Shown here one piece after another: positions 30,940 to 38,660 of a DNA stretch of 46,473 bases (positions are counted from its first letter, which is position 1; each line of letters begins with the position of its first letter). The DNA comes from JAWLFY01 sp964462125. GTDB taxonomy: Bacteria > Planctomycetota > Planctomycetia > Pirellulales > Pirellulaceae. Below the pieces are notes generated by a model, which saw only the letters and a list, made by a program, of their open reading frames with translations, had not been told where the DNA came from and did no database searches. Made by a program: the position numbers and the translations under genes. The stretch lies in assembly GCA_964462125.1 (NCBI GenBank), contig CAYWXT010000007.1, forward strand, positions 1 through 46,473. The letters run 5' to 3'.

Positions 30940-32241
30940 ATGAGTCCGTTTCCGGTGTCGGAAACCTGGCAGCCCGGTATCCGCTATTCCGACATCACCG
31001 ATGTCGGCATGCGCCGTTCCAACAATCAGGACTCGTTTGCTTCGTTGCCCGCGGACAGCGAGGACCGCTACCGGTGTCGTGGCCACCTGTTTGTGGTCGC
31101 CGATGGGATGGGGGCACATGCCGCGGGAGAGTTGGCCAGCCGCATGGCGACCGAGCGGATTGCGATGCACTATTTTCGCTCCCCCGCCGAGGACTCGCTC
31201 GAAGCCTTGCGGGATGCGATCCGGGAGGCGAATGCCGAAATCTATCGTCGCGGCCAACAGAATCCCGAGTTCCACAACATGGGAACGACGGCCAGCGCCT
31301 TGGCGATCTTGCCCGAGGGCGCCGTGATCGCCCACGTCGGCGATTCCCGCGTCTACCGGCTGCGTGAGGGTACGCTGGAGCAATTGACCTTCGACCACTC
31401 GCTGGTCTGGGAGATGCAAGCCAGCGGTCAGGTTCACCCCGACAGTCTGCTCGGCCAATCGATTCCCAAAAATGTGATCACCCGTTCGCTAGGCCCCAAT
31501 GCGGAGGTGGCAGTCGACGTCGAGGGCCCCTTCGACATTCGGCCGGGAGACACATTTGTTCTGTGCAGCGACGGGCTGACGGGCCAGGTGGAAGACCCTG
31601 AAATCGGCGCCCTGGTCGATTGTTTGCCGGAAGCGCAAGCGACGCGGGTGCTCGTCGACCTGGCAAACCTGCGTGGGGGTCCGGACAATACCACGGTGGT
31701 GGTCGTTCGGGTCAATGGCGATCTTCCCGGAGACTCGGGCAAAAAGCAGCGCGAGCCTCCGCCGCCCCCGGTCTCGCCGCTGCTGCTCGGAGCCGCGGCC
31801 GCCTGCTTCGTGGGCGCGATCATTCTGGGATTGGTCGGCAAACACCAAACAATGGTGATCGCGATTTTGCTGGGGATCGTCGCTGCGGTGATGGCGACGT
31901 TCCAGTACTTCGCTCAGAACCCGCGGCGGTCAACACGGTCTGCTGTCCCGGGTCCGAGCGGCGGGGGGGCACCTTACCGGCGGTTTGACGCCACGGCGAC
32001 GACCGAGCTGAACGACCGCTTGAAGGGAACCGTCGATGCGCTGCGGGAGGCGGCCAATGCCAAGCATTGGGAGATCGACTGGTCGAAAATCGACGAGCGG
32101 CAGCGGCGTGCCGAACAGGCGATGGAGGAGCGTTCGCCGAAGGAGGCGGTGCGGCACCAGTCCGAAGCGATCATCGAGACGATGCGGCAGCTGCGGGAGC
32201 AGCACAACCGGATGGCGGGAGAAACCGCGATCGACCACTAG
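30940..32241 (+). CDS. PP2C-family Ser/Thr phosphatase with membrane anchor
   Basis: The 433-residue protein has an N-terminal PP2C domain (about residues 10-265) with all metal-binding motifs: RRSNNQDSF (Asp31), FVVADGMGAHAAG (Asp55), GTTASALAI, AHVGDSRVYRLREG, LCSDGLTGQV and RGGPDNTTVVVV. After a Pro-rich linker come two membrane helices (LLLGAAAACFVGAIILGLVG and MVIAILLGIVAAVMATFQYF). A cytosolic, charged coiled-coil tail of about 100 residues follows. It reverses Ser/Thr phosphorylation by Hanks-type kinases, which are numerous in planctomycetes; no kinase is adjacent. Membrane anchoring suggests an envelope or cell-division target, and the coiled coil may bind partners. Confidence 0.92.
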   Translation: MSPFPVSETWQPGIRYSDITDVGMRRSNNQDSFASLPADSEDRYRCRGHLFVVADGMGAHAAGELASRMATERIAMHYFRSPAEDSLEALRDAIREANAEIYRRGQQNPEFHNMGTTASALAILPEGAVIAHVGDSRVYRLREGTLEQLTFDHSLVWEMQASGQVHPDSLLGQSIPKNVITRSLGPNAEVAVDVEGPFDIRPGDTFVLCSDGLTGQVEDPEIGALVDCLPEAQATRVLVDLANLRGGPDNTTVVVVRVNGDLPGDSGKKQREPPPPPVSPLLLGAAAACFVGAIILGLVGKHQTMVIAILLGIVAAVMATFQYFAQNPRRSTRSAVPGPSGGGAPYRRFDATATTELNDRLKGTVDALREAANAKHWEIDWSKIDERQRRAEQAMEERSPKEAVRHQSEAIIETMRQLREQHNRMAGETAIDH

Positions 32242-32354
32242 CCGTTTTCGTCTACCGGCGAACGGAGCGGGTTTGTTAAACCTCCCGGGGTGTTCAACGC
32301 CCTGGGGAATTTTGATCAACCTCCGACCCTCGCCGGCCCGAGCCGTCGCGCCGC

Positions 32355-33551
32355 ATGCCCACCCGCCTTTCCCGCTACGTTCTCGGCGAAATTCTCAAGA
32401 TTTTCGTCGTCGCCCTCGTCGTTTTGACGACGCTGGTGCTGCTGATTGCGGTCGCGCGGGAGGCGCTCAGCCAAGGCTTGGGTGCGGCAGCGGTGTTGCG
32501 GCTGATGCCGTTCGCGCTGACGATCTCGCTGCAGCACGCCCTGCCCGCGACCGCCCTGTTTGCGGTCTGTTGTGTCTACGGGCGGATGTCCGCCGACGGC
32601 GAGGTTTCCACCGTCAAGGCATCGGGGATTTCACCGCTGAAGCTGCTGCAGCCGGCCTTCGTGTTCGCGCTGCTCCTCAGCCCGCTGGCGGTCTATCTGA
32701 CCGATCTGGCGGTCTCCTGGGGACGGCCCGGGATCGAGCGGGTGGTGCTGGCGTCGATCGAGGACATCGCCTACCGGGTCCTCAAGAACCAACACAGCTA
32801 TACCTCCGAGCACGGCTTTTCCATCCACGTCCGTGACGTCATCGACGACCGGCTGATCCGACCGACCGTGACCGTCCAGGATCGTCGGAGCCGCGACGGG
32901 GTCAAGGTGACGGCGGAAGAAGGCCGGCTGGCACTCGATCCCGAAACCCAGAACCTCGTGCTGACGGTGCTCAACAGCCGACTGGAACGGGGAAGTCAGT
33001 TCGTCGGCAGCTTTCCCGGGGAAGATCAATTCGAAATCCCCCTCTCCTCGTCCCGTAAAAAACAAGACATCGGATCCCAAAGCCCCAGCATGCTGCCCCT
33101 CCGCTTGATCCACATCGAACGGATGCGTCAAGACGCCCGGACGCACGCAACCACGGGGCAACTCGCCGCTCACACCGGCTTTTCGATTCTGACCTCGCGC
33201 CCCGAAGCGATTGTCGGCAACGAGGGAAGGAAGCTCGAACGCCGCTTGACCAGCAGCCGAAAACGGCTGATCCGTTTGCACACCGAACCGTGGCGGCGAT
33301 GGGCCGAAGGCTTCACCTGTTTCTTCTTCGTCCTCGTCGGCGCCCCGCTCGCGATGCTCGTCAGGTCGAGTGACTACTGGACCACCTTCGGCCTCTGTTT
33401 TCTGCCCATCCTGCTGACCTACTACCCCTTGTTGTTGCTGGGGCTTGATCAGGCCAAGGAGGGCTCGTTTCCTCCTTACGGCGTGTGGGTGGGGAATGTG
33501 ACCCTGGGCACCTTGGGCGCGATGTTGATCGCGCGGGTTCGGCGGTACTAG
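32355..33551 (+). CDS. LptF/LptG (YjgP/YjgQ) family permease
   Basis: The 398-residue protein has three N-terminal helices (starting RYVLGEILKIFVVALVVLTT), a periplasmic beta-jellyroll-like region (about residues 130-310, with GVKVTAEEGRLALDPETQNL), and three C-terminal helices (WAEGFTCFFFVLVGAPLAML, then FGLCFLPILLTYYPLLLLGL). This is the topology of LptF/LptG, which with LptB extract lipopolysaccharide from the inner membrane. Partners are not in the window; only one permease is found here. It fits the lipid A acyltransferase elsewhere in the window and supports an LPS-bearing outer membrane. The stop shares CTAG with the convergent PQQ-propeller gene. Confidence 0.85.
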   Translation: MPTRLSRYVLGEILKIFVVALVVLTTLVLLIAVAREALSQGLGAAAVLRLMPFALTISLQHALPATALFAVCCVYGRMSADGEVSTVKASGISPLKLLQPAFVFALLLSPLAVYLTDLAVSWGRPGIERVVLASIEDIAYRVLKNQHSYTSEHGFSIHVRDVIDDRLIRPTVTVQDRRSRDGVKVTAEEGRLALDPETQNLVLTVLNSRLERGSQFVGSFPGEDQFEIPLSSSRKKQDIGSQSPSMLPLRLIHIERMRQDARTHATTGQLAAHTGFSILTSRPEAIVGNEGRKLERRLTSSRKRLIRLHTEPWRRWAEGFTCFFFVLVGAPLAMLVRSSDYWTTFGLCFLPILLTYYPLLLLGLDQAKEGSFPPYGVWVGNVTLGTLGAMLIARVRRY

Positions 33552-34876
33552 TGCTCGGTATCGGCCGACAGGTCGGCACAAACCAGCTCCTCGTCGTTGC
33601 GAGCAAAGACGTGCCGGTAGGCAAAGGCCGGATGGGCCCAGGTGACCCCGTCACGGCGCCGCAGTTGTTCGGTGGTGGGGTCGAGCAGCTTGCTGCGGCC
33701 ATGCTCTTCAAACCCGTCGGGGGTGAGTTGCGCAACGATCAACTCGCCGTCATCGTTCAGAATCCAAACTCGATCGCGGTTGCGAACCATATGGATCGTG
33801 GCCCAGCGGAGTGGGGGAACCACGGAATCCTCTTCCCAAACTTGCTCGCCGGTGTCCAGTTCCAAACAGCGGAGGATGCCCGAGGAATCGCACCCGTAAA
33901 TGTGTTCGTCGATGATCAGTGGGGTGGTCATCAACGAATGCAAGGCAGGTTCCCCGTTTTCGCGACGATGCCAAACCGGCTCGACCGCCGGCGGGTCGTC
34001 GAGCAATTTCAACAGCAGCGTCCCCTTGTGGGCCTCGCTGATCAACAAAAAGTCGTCGTGGACGACCGGGGTCGCGATCCCGATCGGCCACTTCTCCCAC
34101 TTGAACGGATGCGCCCAAAGCAGGCTGCCGTCGGCGGGATCGACGCCGACAACTCGTTCCCCGGTCCAACAGACAACGACCCGCTGTCCGCCCTGGTCGA
34201 TGGTGATCGGAGCCGAATAGGAGGCATCGTCGGCGAGCGATTCCCAGCGTGACTGGCCGGTCGCTTTGTCCAACGCCACCAAACACGCCTCCCCCTCGCC
34301 ATTGATCTGGACAATGACCAAGTCGTCTTCGATCAACGGCGCCGCCGCGATGCCCCAATTGGGCATCTCGATCTGGAAATCCTCGCGAAGGTCGCGGGCC
34401 CACAAGACCTCGCCCGACTCCGCGTCGAGACAATGCAGATGTCCGGTACCACCCAGAGCGTAGGCAGCGCCGTGGTCGACCGTCACCGACGCCCGCGGCC
34501 CGGCGGTGTAACGCACCCCTTCATAGGAACAAGGATAAACGTGTGACCAAAGTGGCTCGCCAGTTTCCCAGTCGAAGCAGTGGATTCGCTCGGTCTCATC
34601 TGGATCGGCTACGCGGTCGGTGACGAACACACGGCCCAATGCCACGGTCGGGCCGGAGTAGCCGGCGCCGATCTCCGCGGTCCATTTTCGTGACATCGGG
34701 GACGTCGGCAAGGAATCGACCAGCCCCGATTCTCGCCACTGGCCGTCACGCTGGCCCCCGCGCCACTGCGGCCACTCCTCCGCCGCGGCAGGCAGCACGA
34801 GTCCGCAGGACGCCCAGACCGAGAGGCCGACAACAACGAACCTTGCCGGACCACTCACGTGGTTCATCTTCATCAT
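33548..34876 (-). CDS. secreted PQQ/BamB-like beta-propeller protein
   Basis: The start is set at ATG 34876 (second ATG follows directly), with GGAG 6 nt upstream. The frame extends to 35110 but that part lies over a promoter and repeat. The 442-residue product has a signal peptide (ARFVVVGLSVWASCGLVLPA, then AAEEW) and repeated blades with W-x-G and DW/GE-LW motifs: EWPQWRGGQRDGQW, CFDWETGEPLWSHVYP, CLDAESGEVLWARDL, LDKATGQSRWESL, VDPADGSLLWAHPF and CLELDTGEQVWEEDS. PQQ-type propellers of this kind are common in planctomycetes and usually bind proteins or ligands, not necessarily PQQ. A role with LptF is not shown, since the two are convergent. Confidence 0.88.
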   Translation of the reverse strand: MMKMNHVSGPARFVVVGLSVWASCGLVLPAAAEEWPQWRGGQRDGQWRESGLVDSLPTSPMSRKWTAEIGAGYSGPTVALGRVFVTDRVADPDETERIHCFDWETGEPLWSHVYPCSYEGVRYTAGPRASVTVDHGAAYALGGTGHLHCLDAESGEVLWARDLREDFQIEMPNWGIAAAPLIEDDLVIVQINGEGEACLVALDKATGQSRWESLADDASYSAPITIDQGGQRVVVCWTGERVVGVDPADGSLLWAHPFKWEKWPIGIATPVVHDDFLLISEAHKGTLLLKLLDDPPAVEPVWHRRENGEPALHSLMTTPLIIDEHIYGCDSSGILRCLELDTGEQVWEEDSVVPPLRWATIHMVRNRDRVWILNDDGELIVAQLTPDGFEEHGRSKLLDPTTEQLRRRDGVTWAHPAFAYRHVFARNDEELVCADLSADTEH

Positions 34877-35034
34877 CGATCGCTCCACCGCTCTTTTCGA
34901 CAGGAACTCCGCGGGCATTGATTCGGTACGGAAACCAACTTGCGAACCAACCGGCGCACCGGTCGGGGCCACGCAGTTTAACCCAAATGGGCATTCGGCC
35001 ATGCGCTGCCCGCCTTCTTCCCGCTCGCGTGGGA

Positions 35035-35057
35035 AAAAAAGAGTCCTGACCCCTTTT
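35035..35057 (+). repeat. dispersed 23-bp repeat, copy 2 (inverted)
   Basis: Perfect reverse complement of 26267-26289. Core GAGTCCTGACCCC with A-run before and T-run after. It lies upstream of the sialidase remnant; its T-run merges into the likely -35 of the promoter at 35056-35084. Confidence 0.75.
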
Positions 35058-35084
35058 TTGAAAGGAAGGCGTTTCGGGTATAGT
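35056..35084 (+). promoter_or_regulatory. candidate promoter before the sialidase remnant
   Basis: TTTTGA at 35056-35061 and TATAGT at 35079-35084 with a 17-bp spacer. Start near 35091, leaving about 45 nt to the ATG at 35136. The -35 is provided by the T-run end of the dispersed repeat. Confidence 0.45.
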
Positions 35085-35135
35085 CTTGAGTCCGATGTCG
35101 AAGTCTTCACCCTGATGTAAACGAATCGGTTCCAA

Positions 35136-35486
35136 ATGCACTTCCCCCATGGCTACCTGAAATTCCTGTTGGTGTTGGTTCTCGGTGGTTCCGTCATTTC
35201 CCATGCTTCGGGAGACGAACCGCCGTTTCTCTCCCCGCCGCAGTATGTTGGGCCGCCTGGGCCCGCGCACGCGGCCACCAACCGCGCATTCCAGGGCATC
35301 CCGAGTCTGGCCGTCGCCCCCGAAGGCCGCATTTGGGCCAACTGGTATGCCGGGGTGACTCCGGGCGAGGATCACAACAACTATGTGGTGGTCAGCACCA
35401 GTGGCGATGGCGGTGAGGGAAACACCGTCAGCGATTCCGTCGAGCTCCGGCAACTCGTCAGCGAAGCCTCGGGCGGTCGGGAGTAA
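35136..35486 (+). CDS. truncated sialidase/BNR-repeat protein remnant (N terminus only)
   Basis: An intact frame of 116 codons. A signal peptide (LKFLLVLVLGGSVISHAS, then GDEPP) is followed by FQGIPSLAVAPEGRIWANWY and AGVTPGEDHNNYVVVSTSGD. This is the usual first blade of exo-alpha-sialidase-like proteins of planctomycetes, where GIP-LAV-P-GR-WA-WY precedes several Asp-box blades. After GDGGE the sequence changes to SVELRQLVSEASGGRE and stops, so about 250 or more residues including the catalytic residues are missing. The KDPG aldolase gene begins 54 bp later. It probably arose by a deletion; a short expressed peptide is possible because promoter and start are present. Family assignment is from memory. 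Confidence 0.6.
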   Translation: MHFPHGYLKFLLVLVLGGSVISHASGDEPPFLSPPQYVGPPGPAHAATNRAFQGIPSLAVAPEGRIWANWYAGVTPGEDHNNYVVVSTSGDGGEGNTVSDSVELRQLVSEASGGRE

Positions 35487-35540
35487 CCCAAGCTGCAGGT
35501 CAAGCCGAGAACGATCCGCTCACGAACCCTATTGGACCCG

Positions 35541-36221
35541 ATGTTCCCTGCTGCCCTTCGCAAACAACTGCATCAGGCTGGCTTCGTCGCGGTGCTGGTG
35601 GTGGAGGACGTCTCCGCCGCCGTGCCGCTCGCGCGGGCTCTGGTTGATGGCGGCGTGCGCGCGATTGAGTTGACACTTCGAACGCCTGCTGCGATCGACG
35701 CGCTCCGCACGATCCGTGCGGAGGTACCGGAATTGCTCGCTGGGGTTGGTACCATTGTGGCGCCGCAGCAGGTGGTGGAGGTCCAGACTGCAGGGGCCTC
35801 GTTCGGCGTCGCTCCGGGGAGGAACCCAGCGGTGATCGCGGAGGCTCAGCGTGTCGGGTTGCCGTTTGCGCCCGGGGTCTGCACGCCGACGGACTTGGAG
35901 CTCGCTGTGGAACAGGGATGCCGGATGCTGAAGTTCTTCCCCGCCGAACCGATCGGCGGGCGCGCCTACTTGCGGAGCATCGCGGCACCACTGGCGCATC
36001 TCGGTGTCGGTTTCCTTCCACTCGGTGGCGTGGATCCTGAGAACATGGAACCTTACCTGCGAGAACCGATGGTGGAGGCGGTGGGCGGTTCGTGGGTCAC
36101 GCCGAAGAAGTTGATCCGTGACCAGGATTGGATTGCGATCACGACCCTCGCGGCCGAGGCGAGCGAGATCGTCAAGCGGGTTCGTCGTGACGACACCTCG
36201 ATGCCTGGAGGTGGCGAATGA
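35541..36221 (+). CDS. eda: KDPG/KHG aldolase (Eda)
   Basis: The 226-residue protein starts at ATG 35541; a TTG at 35532 in frame is an alternative. It aligns simply with E. coli Eda with an offset of 2: Glu43 in IELTLRT, Arg47, Thr71 in GVGT, and the Schiff-base Lys131 in MLKFFPAE. GVCTPTDLELAVEQGC and PLGGVDPENM follow. It cleaves 2-keto-3-deoxy-6-phosphogluconate to pyruvate and glyceraldehyde-3-phosphate in the cytoplasm. The kinase that makes its substrate begins inside the last codons (ATGA overlap), forming an uronate/sugar-acid catabolic pair. The C-terminal part is a little longer than in E. coli. Confidence 0.94.
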   Translation: MFPAALRKQLHQAGFVAVLVVEDVSAAVPLARALVDGGVRAIELTLRTPAAIDALRTIRAEVPELLAGVGTIVAPQQVVEVQTAGASFGVAPGRNPAVIAEAQRVGLPFAPGVCTPTDLELAVEQGCRMLKFFPAEPIGGRAYLRSIAAPLAHLGVGFLPLGGVDPENMEPYLREPMVEAVGGSWVTPKKLIRDQDWIAITTLAAEASEIVKRVRRDDTSMPGGGE

Positions 36222-37264
36222 CCCGCGTCGTTACCTTCGGCGAGATCATGGGGCGGCTGGCGGCGCCGGGTTACAAGCGTTTTCAGCAGACGATGCCGGG
36301 GAGCCTGAAGGTCACGTTCGCGGGGGCGGAGGCGTCGATCGCGGCGTCGATCGCCTATCTGGGTGGCGATGCGGCGTTCGTGACCGCGTTGCCTGATCAT
36401 GCGATCGCCGACGCCTGTGTGGCGGACCTGCGTTCGCTTGGGCTCGACACGCGGCCGATTCTCCGTACCGCCGCCGGGCGACTCGGGTTGTACTTTTTGG
36501 AAACGGGGGCGAACCAGCGGCCGAGCAACATCGTTTACGACCGCGAAGGGTCCTCGGTCGCGATCACGCCGGCGGAGGCGTACGACTGGGGAGAAATCCT
36601 GGACGGTGCCGCCTGGTTCATCGTTTCGGGAATCACCCCCGCGATCTCGCGGAACGCGGCGAACGTCACTGAGGTAGCGCTGCGCGAGGCGTCCAGCCGG
36701 GGCGTCAAGGTCGCCTGTGACATGAACTACCGCGGCAAGCTGTGGCGTTGGGATCCGGGGGTAGAGTCCCGGGAGCTGGCGACCCGTACGATGCGTCGAT
36801 TATTGCCGATGGTGGACCTGTTCATTGGCGGCCCGCAGGATGCCGAAGCGGTCCTCGGCGCCGACGCTCTGCCGCTGGAACATCTGGTCCGCGAGATCAC
36901 CCGCGAGTTCCCACACATCGCGCGGGTGGCGATGACGTTGCGGGAAAGGGGCTCCGCAACGCAGAACGACTTCGGTGGTCTGCTGTATGATCGGGAAGCG
37001 GATCAAGTTTGGTATGCGCCGGTGGAGGGCGGGTTTTATGACATTGCGCACATCGTCGACCGCATCGGCACCGGTGACGCCTTCACCGCAGGCTTGCTCT
37101 ATGCGATGACCACAGCGGAACTGAAGTCGCCGCCGACAGCGATCCGATTTGCCACCGCAGCCGGCTGTCTGTCGCATTCGATCGAGGGCGATTTCAATTT
37201 CAGCAGCCGAGCCGAGATCGAAAATCTGATGGCCGGCGATCACTCCGGACGCGTCAACCGTTGA
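36218..37264 (+). CDS. kdgK: PfkB-family sugar kinase, probable 2-keto-3-deoxygluconate kinase (KdgK)
   Basis: The 348-residue PfkB/ribokinase-family kinase has VVTFGEIMGRLAAPGYKRF at the N terminus, VTFAGAEASIAASIAYLGGD (sugar site), ACDMNYRGKLW and the catalytic PfkB signature DRIGTGDAFTAGLLYA (Asp near residue 287). Its coupling to eda by ATGA makes 2-keto-3-deoxygluconate the probable substrate, giving KDPG for the aldolase. A tripartite tricarboxylate-type transporter follows 9 bp downstream, so the operon probably imports and degrades a sugar acid. KDGal or other sugars cannot be excluded from sequence. Confidence 0.9.
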   Translation: MTRVVTFGEIMGRLAAPGYKRFQQTMPGSLKVTFAGAEASIAASIAYLGGDAAFVTALPDHAIADACVADLRSLGLDTRPILRTAAGRLGLYFLETGANQRPSNIVYDREGSSVAITPAEAYDWGEILDGAAWFIVSGITPAISRNAANVTEVALREASSRGVKVACDMNYRGKLWRWDPGVESRELATRTMRRLLPMVDLFIGGPQDAEAVLGADALPLEHLVREITREFPHIARVAMTLRERGSATQNDFGGLLYDREADQVWYAPVEGGFYDIAHIVDRIGTGDAFTAGLLYAMTTAELKSPPTAIRFATAAGCLSHSIEGDFNFSSRAEIENLMAGDHSGRVNR

Positions 37265-37273
37265 AGGGAATTC

Positions 37274-38659
37274 ATGCGCACCCCGCGGACGACGACAGGG
37301 GCGGGAACAAGCATCCGATGGTCAACAAGCAACCGGGGGTCAATGCACGTCGCGTTGATCGCGTTGTTTGGGTTGATCGCGTTGTTGCTTGGTGGCTGCG
37401 CCCGCGAGACCAGTTTTCCGTCGCAACCGATCTCGTTGATCTGTCCCTGGTCGGCCGGCGGGGGAACCGATCGGATGTCACGGCAGATCGCGTCACAGCT
37501 GGAGCGGGAGCTGGGAGTTCCGGTCAACGTCATCAATGCGACGGGGGGCTCTGGCGTGACGGGGCATACCCGTGGGGCGGTCGCCCGGCCAGATGGTTAC
37601 ACGCTGACGATGATCACGGTCGAGTTGAACATGCTGCACTGGCGTGGCTTGACAACGGTCAGTCATGAGGACTTCGCGCCGTTGGTGATGTTGAACCGTG
37701 ACAGTGCCGCGTTGTTTGTCCGGGATGACAGCCCCTATGAAACACTGGGCGATTTGGAATCAGCGATTGCGGAAGAGCCTGGGACGCTGAAGTCCAGCGG
37801 GACGGCCTACGGCGGGATCTGGCACGTCGCGATGGCGGGTTGGCTTGACGCTCGCGGATTGGACGCCAGCGCGGCGACGTGGATTTCGATCAATGGTGCT
37901 GGTCCCTCCCTGCAGGAGCTGATCGCCGGTGGTGTCGACGTCGTCTGTTGTTCGCTTCCCGAAGCGGACGCGTTGCTCGCTGGCGGCCAGGTGCGTTGTT
38001 TGGGTGTGATGGCCGAGCAGCGGCTGGATGCATTTCCCGAGGTGCCGACGTTTCCTGAACAGGGGCATGACTGGGTGATCGCCGGGTGGCGGGGGTTGGC
38101 GGCGCCGAAGGAGACGCCTCCGGATCGATTGAGCGTGTTGACCGCGGCGCTGGACCCGATTGTCGAGGGGGAAGAGCTGAGCACGTTTATGGAGAACGCC
38201 GGATTCAATCGGACGATTCAGCGACCGGAGGCGTTTGCCCAAACGTTGGCCCAGCAGGACGAACTGTTCCGCGACATATTGACCGGCGACGCGTTTCGGG
38301 ACGTCCGGGAAGAGCATTTCGGGGTGATGATTTTTCCCGCCACGATCGGAATCGGCTCGATCGTTGTTCTGTTGTTGGTGATGCGGGAGGTTCGGCAGGA
38401 GGATTCGGTTGCCTCACACGGCAGCCTCGACTACCGTCCGCCGATACTCGTGCTGGTCGCCTGTGTGGCTTATCTTCTCGCCTCGGAATGGTTGGGATTC
38501 GTATTGACCGCGTTTGGGGTGCTGGCTGGATTGATGCTCTGTTTCCGTGCCCGACCGGCCGCGAGCGTGGTGATTGGGGCGATCGCGAGCGTGGTCACCT
38601 ACCAAGTGTTCGCCGTGCTGTTGCGGGTGCCGCTCCCTCGTGGACTTTGGGGGTGGTGA
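37274..38659 (+). CDS. fused TctC-TctB tripartite tricarboxylate transporter protein
   Basis: A 461-residue fusion. The start at ATG 37274 has AAGGGA upstream; ATG 37343 would begin closer to the signal (ALIALFGLIALLLGGCARE), whose Cys42 looks like a lipobox. Residues about 50-345 are a TctC (BUG) substrate-binding domain: ISLICPWSAGGGTDRMSRQI, GSGVTGHTRGAVARPDGYTL, SSGTAYGGIWHVAMAG, and GWRGLAAPKETP. The last 115 residues form four TctB-type helices (FPATIGIGSIVVLLLVM, PPILVLVACVAYLLASEWLG, ending VPLPRGLWGW). TctC and TctB are normally separate proteins. The binding domain would be attached to the membrane, close to the TctA channel encoded 1 nt downstream. The substrate is probably a sugar acid, by context. 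Confidence 0.88.
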   Translation: MRTPRTTTGAGTSIRWSTSNRGSMHVALIALFGLIALLLGGCARETSFPSQPISLICPWSAGGGTDRMSRQIASQLERELGVPVNVINATGGSGVTGHTRGAVARPDGYTLTMITVELNMLHWRGLTTVSHEDFAPLVMLNRDSAALFVRDDSPYETLGDLESAIAEEPGTLKSSGTAYGGIWHVAMAGWLDARGLDASAATWISINGAGPSLQELIAGGVDVVCCSLPEADALLAGGQVRCLGVMAEQRLDAFPEVPTFPEQGHDWVIAGWRGLAAPKETPPDRLSVLTAALDPIVEGEELSTFMENAGFNRTIQRPEAFAQTLAQQDELFRDILTGDAFRDVREEHFGVMIFPATIGIGSIVVLLLVMREVRQEDSVASHGSLDYRPPILVLVACVAYLLASEWLGFVLTAFGVLAGLMLCFRARPAASVVIGAIASVVTYQVFAVLLRVPLPRGLWGW

Positions 38660-38660
38660 A

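Noticed and set aside
32242..32354. Imperfect direct repeats (GTTAAACCTCCCGGGG and GTTCAACGCCCTGGGG) before lptF
   Set aside because: Only about two thirds of positions agree over 16 bp; too weak to claim an element.
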